Shown piece after piece: positions 18,512 to 28,800 of a stretch of DNA of 64,000 nt (position 1 is the first letter of the stretch; each line of letters begins with the position of its first letter). A program made the translations under genes and the position numbers. Source of the stretch: Jaenimonas drosophilae (Eukaryota; Euglenozoa; Kinetoplastea; Trypanosomatida; Trypanosomatidae); the NCBI GenBank assembly GCA_030849065.1, contig JASAON010001650.1, positions 1-64,000 on the forward strand, in the 5' to 3' direction. Below the pieces are notes generated by a model. It searched no databases and had not been told where the DNA came from. It saw only the letters and a list, made by a program, of their open reading frames with translations.

Positions 18512-19423
18512 ATGGGTGCAGATGACCTGCGGGAGATGCTCGCAGGTTCCCTAGGTGGAGCAGCCGCCACCATCATTGAGTACCCCATGGATACGATCAA
18601 AGTGCGCCTTCAAGATGGCGGCAAACACTACGATGGAGTGTGGCACTGCATCCAACACATCGCCAAGGGAGAGGGTCTCGTCAACGGCTTCTTCCGTGGC
18701 CTCCCTGCTCCCGTGCTTGGCGCCGCATTTGAGAATGCCATCTTGTTTGTCTCCTACCGTGGCATCATGCAGGTCTACCAAAACGTGGTGTACGGCCACT
18801 GCCATCGTATAGATGGGGAGCCGTACAGTGCCGTGGCCGTGTCTGCCGCAATCGGGGGTATTGTGGTGTCTCAGGTCCTCACACCTGCCGAGCTTATCAA
18901 GTGCAAGATGCAGGTCCAAAATACGTTGCCTGTATCAGAACGCATCTACAAGGACTCCCTGCACTGTGCCATCATCACCTACCAACGACGAGGCATTCAG
19001 GGCCTCTTTCGGGGACACGTGGCGATGATGGTTCGTGAGGCCATTGGCTGCGCCTTCTACTTCTTAGCTTTTCAGGCCGTGGTGCGCTCCATGCTGGGTG
19101 AGGGTCAAACCTTCCACGACGCCTCCCCCTTCGCTCACTTCCTTGGTGGGGGCTGTGCGGGCGTTGCCTTTTGGACCTCCATCTACCCCATTGACGCCGT
19201 CAAGACCAAGCAGCAGACACTCAAGGCGGACTACCTTAAGCTCAATTTCAGGCAGTGCTGTGCACGACTGTACCGCACCGAGGGCTTCCGAGGTCTATTT
19301 AGGGGCTATAGTGTAACTGCATTGCGGGCCTTTCCAGGGAATGCCGTTCTCATTGCCGTGTACGAGCAGGTATCGATGCTCTGGGACATGGCATCACATC
19401 GGCCTGGAAAGCATGCAAGATGA
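18512..19423 (+). CDS. Mitochondrial carrier protein (SLC25), carnitine/ornithine-type subgroup
   Basis: The 303-residue protein has the three-repeat structure of inner-membrane solute carriers. The three signature motifs are EYPMDTIKVRLQ near residue 24, PAELIKCKMQ near 127 and YPIDAVKTKQQ near 227, each followed by a conserved Gly-rich half (GLVNGFFRG, GIQGLFRG, GFRGLFRG). The second motif PAELIKC is typical of the branch with ornithine, basic amino acid and acylcarnitine carriers (SLC25A15/A20/A29). The substrate cannot be fixed from motifs alone. Length is normal for the family. The ATG follows GCAGCA three bases upstream, with acceptor AGs nearby. Confidence 0.93.
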   Translation: MGADDLREMLAGSLGGAAATIIEYPMDTIKVRLQDGGKHYDGVWHCIQHIAKGEGLVNGFFRGLPAPVLGAAFENAILFVSYRGIMQVYQNVVYGHCHRIDGEPYSAVAVSAAIGGIVVSQVLTPAELIKCKMQVQNTLPVSERIYKDSLHCAIITYQRRGIQGLFRGHVAMMVREAIGCAFYFLAFQAVVRSMLGEGQTFHDASPFAHFLGGGCAGVAFWTSIYPIDAVKTKQQTLKADYLKLNFRQCCARLYRTEGFRGLFRGYSVTALRAFPGNAVLIAVYEQVSMLWDMASHRPGKHAR

Positions 19424-19966
19424 ATGATGAAGATTGGTTCATGATGAGAGCTGGGTGCACGTGAGCGGGCAAGCTGACAAGCTGACCTATGCCCCCCTTG
19501 GTGGTGGATTGATTGCGCGGATCGATGAGTGAGCCGATACCATCGTTGAATCGAATAAGAATATAAAGCCATTGCCACATGAGCAGAGGATGGAGAGACG
19601 GCGCACCCTTTGCGGGGGGCTGTACCTCCTCCACTGCACTTTGCGAGGGCTTCTGATTATCACAGGACGTGCTCTTGATGGCAACACATGGGTTGAATCT
19701 ATTTGTACTCACAGTCTTCATATTGAAATGTGGCGTATTCTTCCAATCTACTGTCCTCCTTGTTTTGTGTTTGTCTGCTGCTCCACACGCAGTTGTTGTT
19801 TAGGTACGCGTACTCTGTGTAGAAGGCTCTACCTACAGGATAGGGTGAAGGCAATACTCTTCCTTGAGAACAGCCTTCTCTTCTTCTTCATTCGTGTGGT
19901 GGTGACCAAACCTACCAACAAAAAGATCTTAGAATCTTTTCTTCTACACTCATTTCCTCCGATTTC
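19424..19966 (+). other. Intergenic region
   Basis: Mixed sequence followed by T-rich stretches (19750-19800, 19857-19892) that serve the IFT144 leader. Box C-like ATGATGA and CTGA occur near 19440-19490 but without snoRNA structure. No gene seen. Confidence 0.5.
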
Positions 19967-22900
19967 ATGGGTATCCACAAGCAGTTTGAGGCCCCGGCGT
20001 CGGAGTTAGGTCGAGGACGTGTGCGGTCGGCATGGTCCCACACTGGGAATCTCCTTGCCGTGACGGGCCAGAAGGGTAAGGTGATGATCATGAACCGCCA
20101 GGGAAAGCTGGAGCACCAGTTCATGCTCGTGGGGGTCAGTGGCATGCAATGGGACCCGTCTTCAGACACCCTCGCCATCATCTCTGACCGCAATACAACT
20201 GTTTCTCTCTACCAACACTCCACCAAAAAGACCACAACCTTTGATGCTGGGGTGAAGGAGCTGTGCTTTTTGCAGTGGTCGCTCACGGGTGCGCAGCTTG
20301 TTGTCTGTGCCCATCGTGGTGCCATTGTCTTGTATAACCGTAGCACTGCCAAGAAGGTACCCATTGTTGGAACACACTCGCAGAATATCGTGGATGGGGC
20401 ATGGACCCCAGAGGGCCAATTGGTGATGGTGAGTGCTGATCGCACCCTGTCCGTGTCGGATGCCGAAGGCAATCTCATCAGCACAACTCCACTTGGGGGC
20501 AATCCTACCTCGGTGGCGCTTCTTGGGGTATCGCCTACTGCCCAACAGCAGTCGGTGGTGGCCGCCGTGAACCTTGGCAGCACCATTCAGATTATTCAGC
20601 TCAAGCAGCCGAAGGACACCTTTGCCGCGCAGTTTCACTCCGATTTGGGCTCCATCACCGCGCTGTCCTCTGCCGCCGACTACTCACTCATTCTGGGCTT
20701 TGCGTCTGGTGCGATGGGGCTCGCCACGCTCTCCGGCAATGAGCTGTCGTTGGTGTGCTCCATCAATCCATTTCGTGATGCCGTGAAGGGGATTAGCTTC
20801 GCCTCAGGCAGCGGCTTGTGTGCGGCGGTGGGTGACAACACCCTTCGCATCTTTGGTCGGTCCGCCGACTCCATCAAGGAAATGAAGGACTTGGCGGTGC
20901 AACACGAGATGGAGTTTGGCTCCATGGGTACGGTCGAGTGGAGCCCCGATGGCCAGAACATCTCACTGGGAACCATGACGGGTAACTTATACTCCTACTC
21001 CATGAAGGTGCTAAATGTGAGCTGTGCCTACGACAACTACATCTTCTACTTCGTCAGTGCACGGATGATCACGGTGAAGAATACCACCGACGGCAAGGCT
21101 ATCTGCACCGTTGCCATTGATTGCGATCCAACGATGATGGCAGCTGGAAAGGATGTGATTGCGGTCGGGGCGGGCAACAAGGTGCTTGTGTACGAGTGCC
21201 ACTTTACATCTCCAGGACAAAGCCAAGAGCCGGGAAGCCCCCAGTCTCCCTCTGTCGCTCCCAGTAGCGGGAACAGCAACGCTGCGGGTGAGCCTCAATC
21301 CAAGCTACTCTCCTCGACGGAGTACTCATCACCCATCTCTGGTATCTGCGTCAATTCTCGCTTTCTGGCCGTGATGTTTGATGGGCAGGTTCAGCTCCAA
21401 CCCGTCGTGGACTCACCCGAGGAGCACCGGCTCATCCTTCCTCCCGCAGGTGAACCCAAGGTTGTGGCCATGGGCATGTCTGATACCCTCTTCATGTATG
21501 CTTCGGGGGCCAAGGTGTGCGTCTATGCCCTTCAAAACCTGCAGGTGGTGGCGGAGTACACCTGCCGTACGGGCCTCAAGCGTGCCTTTCCCAACGGGGC
21601 GTGCACCCGCATCGCCTACATTGATGACAGCAACAGTCTGTGGATCTTGAATCCCATCACGGAGGTGGCCAGTCAAGCTGAAGGCTTCGAGGCAGAGTGC
21701 AACAACGTTCTCTGGGACAACTCCGACTCCACCATCTTCACCACCTTTGGCCCGCAACACTTCGTCACTTTTGTGTGCTCCCCACACAGTCGTCACGGTG
21801 CGACGTGTGAGTCCATTCTTGTTCGTGACAGCAGCAACGACAACCTTCGCACCCCACTGCCCTCCGACTACCGCCCGGTTACCCTCAATCGAGGTTTGGT
21901 CTTTTGCCAGTCCAACAGCGGCATGCTCGACTCCATTCTCCTTCGCTCTCACAATGAGATCAACTCCCGTGTTCCCAACCCTGAAGCTTTTTACAACAAC
22001 TTCTCCCTCAATCGGCTGCGTTGGTCCTCGCAGAACATCAGCACCCCTCAGGAAGCCGAGGACCTCGCTGTGAAGGCTCTGCATATGCTTGACATCGAGC
22101 TTGCCATCCGCGTTTACCGCCAACTTTCCCAGCCCAGCCTAGTGCTCTGCTTGGAAAAGATCAAGCACATCCATGAAAAGAATCTTCTCATTGGGCATGT
22201 TTCCATGATTATGGGCTACTTCAAGGATGCACAGAGCTTCTTTCTACGCTCCTCACAGCCACTCTGTGCGCTAGAGATGCGCAGAGACCTGATGCAGTGG
22301 GAGCCTGCCCTGGCATTGGCAGGTGACTTGGCACCGGAACGGGTTCCCATCGTTTCAATGGAGTACGCGCAGCAGCTAGAGTACCGTGGCGACTACGTCA
22401 AGGCGCTCGAGATGTACAAGAATGGTGAGCGTGAGATGCCCACGGGCAACGATAGCATGGAGATGAGGGCGGCCCGCCAAGCAGTGGAGGAGCACAACGC
22501 CCAGTGCCAGGAAGGCACAGCTCGCTGCTACATCCGTACTGGAAGCATCAAGGAGGGCAGTGAAATTGCCAGCAAGTCAACGCGCAAGACCTTCATTTAT
22601 GAATGCGCGCAGCTCTGCGAAGACAACTTTCGCTACGACGATGCTGCGCAGCTCTACGAGAAGGCGGGCGACATGGAGCGTGCGGCCACCCTCTACATTG
22701 AGAGAAGCAAGAACCTAAAGGCGGCGGCGCGCATCCTGCCAGAGCTCACCTCGCGCAACATCATCGTCCTCTTTGCGACGGCCAAGGAGAATGAGGGTTC
22801 CTTTGCTGAGGCCGCCGAGGCCTACGCCCAGGCTGGAGACTGGGACAATGTGGTGCGTCTCAAGGTGGAGAAGCTCAACGACCTCCACGGGGCCTACCGC

Positions 22901-24145
22901 ATTGTGATTGACACCCGCTCCGCGGATGCTGCGGCCCTTGTGGCGAAGGTTTATCAGGCTCGCGGTGAGTACGGCACCGCTGTGGAGTTCCTGGTGTTGG
23001 GCAATTCGACCGTGGAGGCGATGGAGCTTGCACGGAAACACAACTGCATGGCCAACTTTGAGAAGGCACTGCTAGGGCAGGTGCGGCTGGTGGATGGGGT
23101 CTCACCCAAGCAGTACCAGCAGGACTTCGCACTCATTGCGGAGCACTATGAGAAGGCGGGGAAGGCTGGCCAGGCTGCCTTGTTCTACCACATTGCTGGC
23201 AACTACGCCATGGCACTGAAGAAGTACCTGGAGGCGGGTGAGCCAGAAGATATTGAGAAGGCGGTGGAGGTGGTGGGCAAGGCCCGTAGCGACAGCCTCA
23301 CCAATCGGCTGATTGACTACCTGATGGGGGAGGCCGATGGAGAGCCAAAGGAACCTTCCTACATCTTTAAGCTCTACATGGCGTTGGGAAGCTTTGAGAA
23401 GGCGGCCAAGACCTCTGTGATCATTGCCACCAAGGAGCAGGAGGTTGGCAACTACCGCGGAGCACACAAGACGCTGGTGGATGCCTGCCGAATTCTTCGC
23501 GATCGGCAAATGCGAGTCCCGAATGACCTTCGTCGCACCTTGATGCTCGTCCACTCCTACATCATCGTGAAGGATCTCATCAAGGTGATGAAGGATGAGG
23601 ATTGCGCGTGCCGCATGCTGTTGCGTGTATCTCGCAACATTCAAAAGTTCCCCAAGCACGTCACTACCATCGTCACTTCCACGGTTCTTCAGTGTCTCAA
23701 GGCGGACTTCAAGAAGTCTGCCTTTGAGTTTGCGTGCTTCCTCATACAAAACAAGTTCTATCGCACTCAACTGGAGGAGAAGAACCGCAAGAAGATTGAG
23801 GGTGTGGTGCGACGACGTGGTGCAGAGGAGCTTGTGGATCCCGCGGATGGCGTCTCACCCTGCCCATTTTGCGATGCCCCAGTCGCAGACACAGATTTAG
23901 ATTGTGGCGCATGCAAGAACTTCCTCCCCTTCTGTATTGTTACAGGAAAGCACATTGTGCAGAAGGAGAACGTCGTGGTGCCATGCTGTGGATTCAGTGC
24001 CAACAACAATGCGCTCATGACACGCTTGAAGACCACATCGACTTGCCCCATGTGCGAGAGCTCCATCAACGTCAATACGCTTCAGCGGAAGCCAGTAGAT
24101 GCCAAGCTGACGGCTGAAGGCGATGTGGGAAACACCACGTCTTAG
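19967..24145 (+). CDS. IFT144: Intraflagellar transport protein IFT144 (WDR19)
   Basis: IFT144 is a core subunit of the IFT-A complex, which drives retrograde transport and membrane protein entry in the flagellum. The 1392-residue protein has WD40 propellers over roughly the first 640 residues (for example GNLLAVTGQKGKVMIMNRQG, WDPSSDTLAII, KVPIVGTHSQNIVDGAWTPE), all in the order known for WDR19. TPR-like helices fill about 690-1290 (YDDAAQLYEKAGDMERAATL, YEKAGKAGQAALFYHIAGNY). The C-terminus holds the family's zinc-binding region: CPFCDAPVADTDLDCGAC from residue 1299, then FCIVTGKH and CPMC at 1360. Length matches other WDR19 proteins. The start ATG is the first after a TTC-rich tract. Confidence 0.96.
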   Translation: MGIHKQFEAPASELGRGRVRSAWSHTGNLLAVTGQKGKVMIMNRQGKLEHQFMLVGVSGMQWDPSSDTLAIISDRNTTVSLYQHSTKKTTTFDAGVKELCFLQWSLTGAQLVVCAHRGAIVLYNRSTAKKVPIVGTHSQNIVDGAWTPEGQLVMVSADRTLSVSDAEGNLISTTPLGGNPTSVALLGVSPTAQQQSVVAAVNLGSTIQIIQLKQPKDTFAAQFHSDLGSITALSSAADYSLILGFASGAMGLATLSGNELSLVCSINPFRDAVKGISFASGSGLCAAVGDNTLRIFGRSADSIKEMKDLAVQHEMEFGSMGTVEWSPDGQNISLGTMTGNLYSYSMKVLNVSCAYDNYIFYFVSARMITVKNTTDGKAICTVAIDCDPTMMAAGKDVIAVGAGNKVLVYECHFTSPGQSQEPGSPQSPSVAPSSGNSNAAGEPQSKLLSSTEYSSPISGICVNSRFLAVMFDGQVQLQPVVDSPEEHRLILPPAGEPKVVAMGMSDTLFMYASGAKVCVYALQNLQVVAEYTCRTGLKRAFPNGACTRIAYIDDSNSLWILNPITEVASQAEGFEAECNNVLWDNSDSTIFTTFGPQHFVTFVCSPHSRHGATCESILVRDSSNDNLRTPLPSDYRPVTLNRGLVFCQSNSGMLDSILLRSHNEINSRVPNPEAFYNNFSLNRLRWSSQNISTPQEAEDLAVKALHMLDIELAIRVYRQLSQPSLVLCLEKIKHIHEKNLLIGHVSMIMGYFKDAQSFFLRSSQPLCALEMRRDLMQWEPALALAGDLAPERVPIVSMEYAQQLEYRGDYVKALEMYKNGEREMPTGNDSMEMRAARQAVEEHNAQCQEGTARCYIRTGSIKEGSEIASKSTRKTFIYECAQLCEDNFRYDDAAQLYEKAGDMERAATLYIERSKNLKAAARILPELTSRNIIVLFATAKENEGSFAEAAEAYAQAGDWDNVVRLKVEKLNDLHGAYRIVIDTRSADAAALVAKVYQARGEYGTAVEFLVLGNSTVEAMELARKHNCMANFEKALLGQVRLVDGVSPKQYQQDFALIAEHYEKAGKAGQAALFYHIAGNYAMALKKYLEAGEPEDIEKAVEVVGKARSDSLTNRLIDYLMGEADGEPKEPSYIFKLYMALGSFEKAAKTSVIIATKEQEVGNYRGAHKTLVDACRILRDRQMRVPNDLRRTLMLVHSYIIVKDLIKVMKDEDCACRMLLRVSRNIQKFPKHVTTIVTSTVLQCLKADFKKSAFEFACFLIQNKFYRTQLEEKNRKKIEGVVRRRGAEELVDPADGVSPCPFCDAPVADTDLDCGACKNFLPFCIVTGKHIVQKENVVVPCCGFSANNNALMTRLKTTSTCPMCESSINVNTLQRKPVDAKLTAEGDVGNTTS

Positions 24146-24604
24146 AGAGGAGTTACCCTCCACGAACAGTCGGCAACAACCCCGCACAACCACACATGCC
24201 CTCCATGAATTGGCATGGGCATGGGTGCCATCGCTGATGGGTTCGGCTGGAGGGGAGAGGGAATAGTGCCATCTTCATGGCCCCACCCTCACCCCAATAT
24301 CAATATCATTTGTTTCTTTCGTACCGTTGCAGTGAAGGAGCTCCACTCATGAATGAGGACGATGGAGGGACGACGGCAACGCGTAGACGGTCCAAGACTC
24401 TACCACACATGATCATGTGCTGTCGTAGCACACGTTGCTCCTTCAGAGACGTGCATGCCCAACCATTCATGTGGCAACGTGAATTGCTCTCTCTCTCTCT
24501 CTCTTCAATCACCCTTCTGTGACTCTCTTTGTAGTAAAGTTATTGTATCTTCAATCACAATTCACTTGTATTTAACCACTCCACACAAGCACACAAACAA
24601 ACAC
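24146..24604 (+). other. Intergenic region with CT microsatellite
   Basis: It holds a perfect CT run (24486-24504), part of a pyrimidine tract that probably marks the splice acceptor of the UCH gene. No other gene seen. Confidence 0.6.
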
Positions 24605-25366
24605 ATGTGGACGCCACTTGAAAGTAGCCCAGAGGGCCTCAATCACTATCTCAATAAGCTCGGTGTGGTTAACTCAAGCTATCAATTCGTGGACGTTTTT
24701 GGCGTTCAGGAGGAGTTGCTCGACATGATTCCCCGACCAGTGAAAGCTATGCTTCTCGTCTTCCCCCTGTCACGGGCTGTTGAGATGCACTATCGCAGTC
24801 TGCTTGACGACCAAAGCGAGACAACCGAAGCCTTTATCCAGGCACATTCAGTGTTCTTCGCGCGGCAGACCATTGGCAATGCATGCGGAACTGTCGCTCT
24901 TCTGCACGCTCTCCTCAACAACCTGGACGCACTGGGTGAGCTTTCACCTGACTGCCTTCTATCAAAGATTCATGCCTTGATGAGTCAAACCCCAGAAGAT
25001 GTCGGTACAGATGATTCACCGGGCGGGTTAACGGCGGCTGAGCAGGCGAGCGTCAACGCCAGAGGCTTGGAGGTGCTGGATGAGCTGCGAGATGCTCACG
25101 CAGATGCCGCTGATTTTGGCGAAGCCATTCAGGAGCAAGACTTTGCAACCAACTTACACTTTGTGTGCTTTGTTGAAATTGGAGGTCGATGTGTGGAGTT
25201 CGATGGCCGTCGTCCACTTCCCGTACTTCATGGAGAGTGCACGGACAACGCACACTTTGTCTCGGAAGCTTCCAAGGCCATTGAGACAATCATGAGCCTT
25301 GACCCTCAATCCTTCAACTTCGCCATCACAGCACTCGCGCGGACCCAGCCTGAAGCGACGGCCTAG
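24605..25366 (+). CDS. Ubiquitin carboxyl-terminal hydrolase, UCH-L1/L3 type
   Basis: This cysteine protease family removes small adducts from the ubiquitin C-terminus. The 253-residue protein has all catalytic residues: Gln88 and Cys94 in FFARQTIGNACGTVALLH, His185 in NLHFVCFVE and Asp200 in VEFDGRRPLPV. Family length is 220-260 residues. The start MWTPLESSPEGLNHYLNKLG matches the typical N-terminus, in which a WxPLEsnPe motif begins the protein. No extra C-terminal domain is present, which excludes UCH37 and BAP1. Confidence 0.95.
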   Translation: MWTPLESSPEGLNHYLNKLGVVNSSYQFVDVFGVQEELLDMIPRPVKAMLLVFPLSRAVEMHYRSLLDDQSETTEAFIQAHSVFFARQTIGNACGTVALLHALLNNLDALGELSPDCLLSKIHALMSQTPEDVGTDDSPGGLTAAEQASVNARGLEVLDELRDAHADAADFGEAIQEQDFATNLHFVCFVEIGGRCVEFDGRRPLPVLHGECTDNAHFVSEASKAIETIMSLDPQSFNFAITALARTQPEATA

Positions 25367-25590
25367 GAGAAGGACTCCTATAACACAAGCTGCTTCGTGC
25401 CCGCTTTGCTGACGTCTGGATTCGTATGGGCAGTGAATATGTGCCGGTTGAATGCATTCCTCTCTATTTCCCGTGTACCAACGTGTCTTTGTTCTTTTCT
25501 TCATTCTCTGAAACAACATGGTTGCCGCTCACTCCCCCCCCACTCTCACAGGGGGCACTGGCCAAGTACCTGGATATTTCTCGTTTTAAT

Positions 25591-25743
25591 ATGATCATCA
25601 ACAAGTGGAAACGTGGACCTCTTCCAGTGATAGAAGAAAAAAAATGGCGCATCCCATTCTCTGCTAAGCAGTACGGAGATGTTCTCTGCCACATGGAATC
25701 TATCGCAAGACCAATGCATCTCATGAATTATGATGGTCAGTGA
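25591..25743 (+). CDS. Candidate 50-aa protein
   Basis: A short frame of 50 residues starts at the first ATG after a strong acceptor (C-run and CTCTCACAG, AG at 25550-25551). It ends before a second separate pyrimidine tract and AG (25785-25813) that serves the next gene. Two acceptor signals in one 518-base gap suggest a gene between them. The peptide (MIINKWKRGPLPVIEEKK, then WRIPFSAKQYGDVLCHMESI) is mixed and charged, not repeat-like. No homology recognised. It could equally be non-coding 3' UTR of the UCH gene. Confidence 0.4.
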   Translation: MIINKWKRGPLPVIEEKKWRIPFSAKQYGDVLCHMESIARPMHLMNYDGQ

Positions 25744-25784
25744 AACAGAGATATGTTGCTCATGTACCTGTTGTTTGTCACCTT

Positions 25785-25813
25785 GCAACTCTTCCCCCTT
25801 TTTTTGAACTCAG
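25785..25813 (+). promoter_or_regulatory. Probable trans-splice acceptor
   Basis: A CTT/CCCC/TTTTTTT tract followed by GAACTCAG with AG at 25812-25813; the ATG of the next gene follows at 25885. Confidence 0.55.
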
Positions 25814-25884
25814 GTGTTGAGTTCTTCGTCTGCTTTGATCAAAGGTGAAGATACAAGAAAAGGAGTAGGTAGGTGGCACTCTCC

Positions 25885-28800
25885 ATGCGTCTTTGCCGAT
25901 CTCCCATTGCAGATGGCATTCGCTCATGCCGATGGGCGGGGAGTTCATGGGCTCAACTCCGGTGTTGCTCGATAACCATCAAAACCGCTACGCTGGACGA
26001 TCTTCGCACTTCCCCATCACTGCTGTCGCAGGTGCTCACGCGCTTGGACGCCATTGGTGAAGAGGCGGCGGTGCCTCGGCCCATTCGCCTCTGTCTTCCC
26101 ACACGTGGTGTTCGAGCAACGGTTGAGGAACGGCGCAACGGCCGATGGCACCCGATATTTGAAGCCCATGACAGCCATCAGCAGCTTTCATCTATTCTGG
26201 ACATCTGCACCCGAAAACTGGAGAAGATGGATGCGACGCCCGCTATTGCTGCCCCAACAACTCCAGAGTCAAGCACCTCAAATCTTCGAACGCAGTGGAA
26301 GGCATTCTTTGCCGCCGCGCCATCCAACGCGGAGGCCCATGCCCACGACCTCATTTACCGTGTGTTTCCCCGCTTACGTCTGCGTGTGGAGAAGACCTCC
26401 GGCGTGGATCTCCAAGGTGAGAAAACACGGACGATCTCGGTGTCCCTGGTGGAGCGCATGCCAGGGGCTGCACTCTCCGCAGCAGAGCAGGAGGCCTTGA
26501 AGAATTTTGTGGGGGAGGCTGCGGGTACGTCCTACCGAAGAGTATTCTGCCAAGCCATGACGGACGCTTTTTGTGCCATTCATCAGGAACCGTGGAAGGA
26601 GGAACGTGTTGGACCCATTACATCGGTTTTATCACTCTACGCAGAGGTGATGCCTTCCACGACCAATCATCCCTTCACCGTTGCGCATGGATCGATACAG
26701 TTTTCTGCGCCACATGTGAAGGAAGGTGGAGGCACGGCAGGTGATGAAGACGTGTTGGCATCCGAAACACCGCAGACACTCGCATCCTTGCTCACGACGG
26801 TGGATCGCGTGGCGGCGGAGATGAATCCGGGGAAGCACCGCGCACTTCTCCGCAGACTCTCCACCACACCCCCGCTGATGTTGGATGTGGATGAGAGCTT
26901 TCTGCGTCCAGCCCGACTGCTTCGTCGCCTATGCGGGTACTACTTCAGCATCCCCGAGGATGGAGTGCAGCTCCAGACGCAGATGGCCACCAACGGTGTT
27001 GCTGACTCACGGGTTACGGTTCGACTGCCCATGAAGGAGCTGGGCCTGGCAAAGGAGGACCCGGTGTGGGAGCTTGCCAGGTCCGAGGCAACACACAAGA
27101 AGCGAGCCGAGGATGTCGCCTGCGTGCGTGCGATGGCGACGCACTTCCCAGACATATTTGTGCAGCAACTCTCCTCCCTTCCTGCGGTGAAGGAACTGAT
27201 GGAAAAATCGTGCGCCACAGAGGATAGATGTCCTCCACCGTTGACGCGCGGCATCCAGCCCATCTTAGAGTGGTGCCTCGGCTGTGCGCAGATGCGCTTT
27301 GAGGTGGAGAGTGTGATGCTGCAGCCTGGCCGTGAGTATGCCCACCTGGGCATTCGATGCCTAAACACATGCTGGAGATCAACCCTCACTGTCGTTCATG
27401 CGGATGGCCAGCGGGAGGTGCGATGTGTGGCGATGGATGGCCGACGAGCTCGCAGCGAGAACAAAGCCATCGCCTCGGTCCTCTGCACGGACTACGCAGC
27501 GACTCTGGCCCATGTCGTTGCCTTCTGCCGCACACAAAAGTGGGTCGACGACGACGGGCAGCCTGGAATTTTTCATGGTGTGGCCCCCCTTTCGGATGTT
27601 CAGATTGAAGAAGTCCATCAACCATTGATTTCTGATGCGTGGCTTGACGAGCTAGACGTTGAAGAGAAACCAACAACGGAATTCACTACTGACGGTTCCA
27701 AGCCAAGCGCGCTCCGGCTAATTCGTCAGAGTTGTGCAGAGTTATTGATGCCGTCGGGGGAGTCCATCCACGAAGAGGTTTCTTGGGATGCGGTGAGCCA
27801 ACGACATGTGGCAACGCTACAGCTCTGCCCACCACGTGAGAGTACCGCCAGCCCACACACACTCTCCGTGGGGAGCCACAGCATTCCTGAAGGAGCTGCA
27901 TGCGTGGCCTACCTTCGTCTCTTCGGCGGCGCAGATGCTCGTTTCGAGGCAGCTGAGCAGAGTCCACTCGCGGAGATGCTTGGCTGGATTGCTGGCTTGC
28001 CGTCGCAACTGCCACTAGATACGGCCGTGTCCTTTGTGATGTCTTGCCTGACCAACATCGTGGGATGTAGTGCGGAGCTACGATTGCGGGTGCTGACAGA
28101 TGATGTTGTTGCTGGACATGATCACGCCGTGGAGGTGTGGATCCGTAGTCGTGGTGTGACGGCACAAGATGGTGAGGCAGAATCGCATCCCATCATGTTG
28201 TGTCGCTCCACAGACGCAAGCCACAGACGCGCCGCAGAGCGGTGCCTACACCGTCTCTTTGACGACCATGTGCTGCCACTCATTTGCCCTCAGCGCCATC
28301 AACATGTTCGAAGAGGGTCCTGCACTATACCAGTGGGTGACGAATCGCAGCTAGGGAGAGTCATTTGCGCCGTGACGGATGAAATCGGGGCAACACAACC
28401 AGGTACACAACACTTCCGCAGCATCGTGCAGCTCACCTTTGAAGAAACACAGACATCCTCTGGCAGTGGGTTGAATTGTGATGTGGTGCTGCGAGTGTCT
28501 AATGAGGAGAAGGACGTCAACCTCGAAGAAGCAACGGGGAATACCTTGATTGCCTGCTTGATGGAGCTGCGAAGGCTTTTGAGTGTTGAACTCGGCATCC
28601 CGGAGAATCCATCAGACGGGTCACTCCCCACCTCAGCCTACCAGCGGCTGGAGCACCTTGTGTACTCCCTTGTTGGGTGGAGCATCACACACGAGTCCCT
28701 GCTCATTGACATGAAGTGGCACTGCTCCCTCCTTGTTCATTTGGATGCGTCAGGACACCACTGCTACGTACTGGCCAATGCGATCAAGTCCAGGAAGAAA

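Noticed and set aside
19430..19500. C/D-snoRNA-like ATGATGA and CTGA motifs
   Set aside because: ATG/GAT runs are common here; no terminal stem or repeated cluster.
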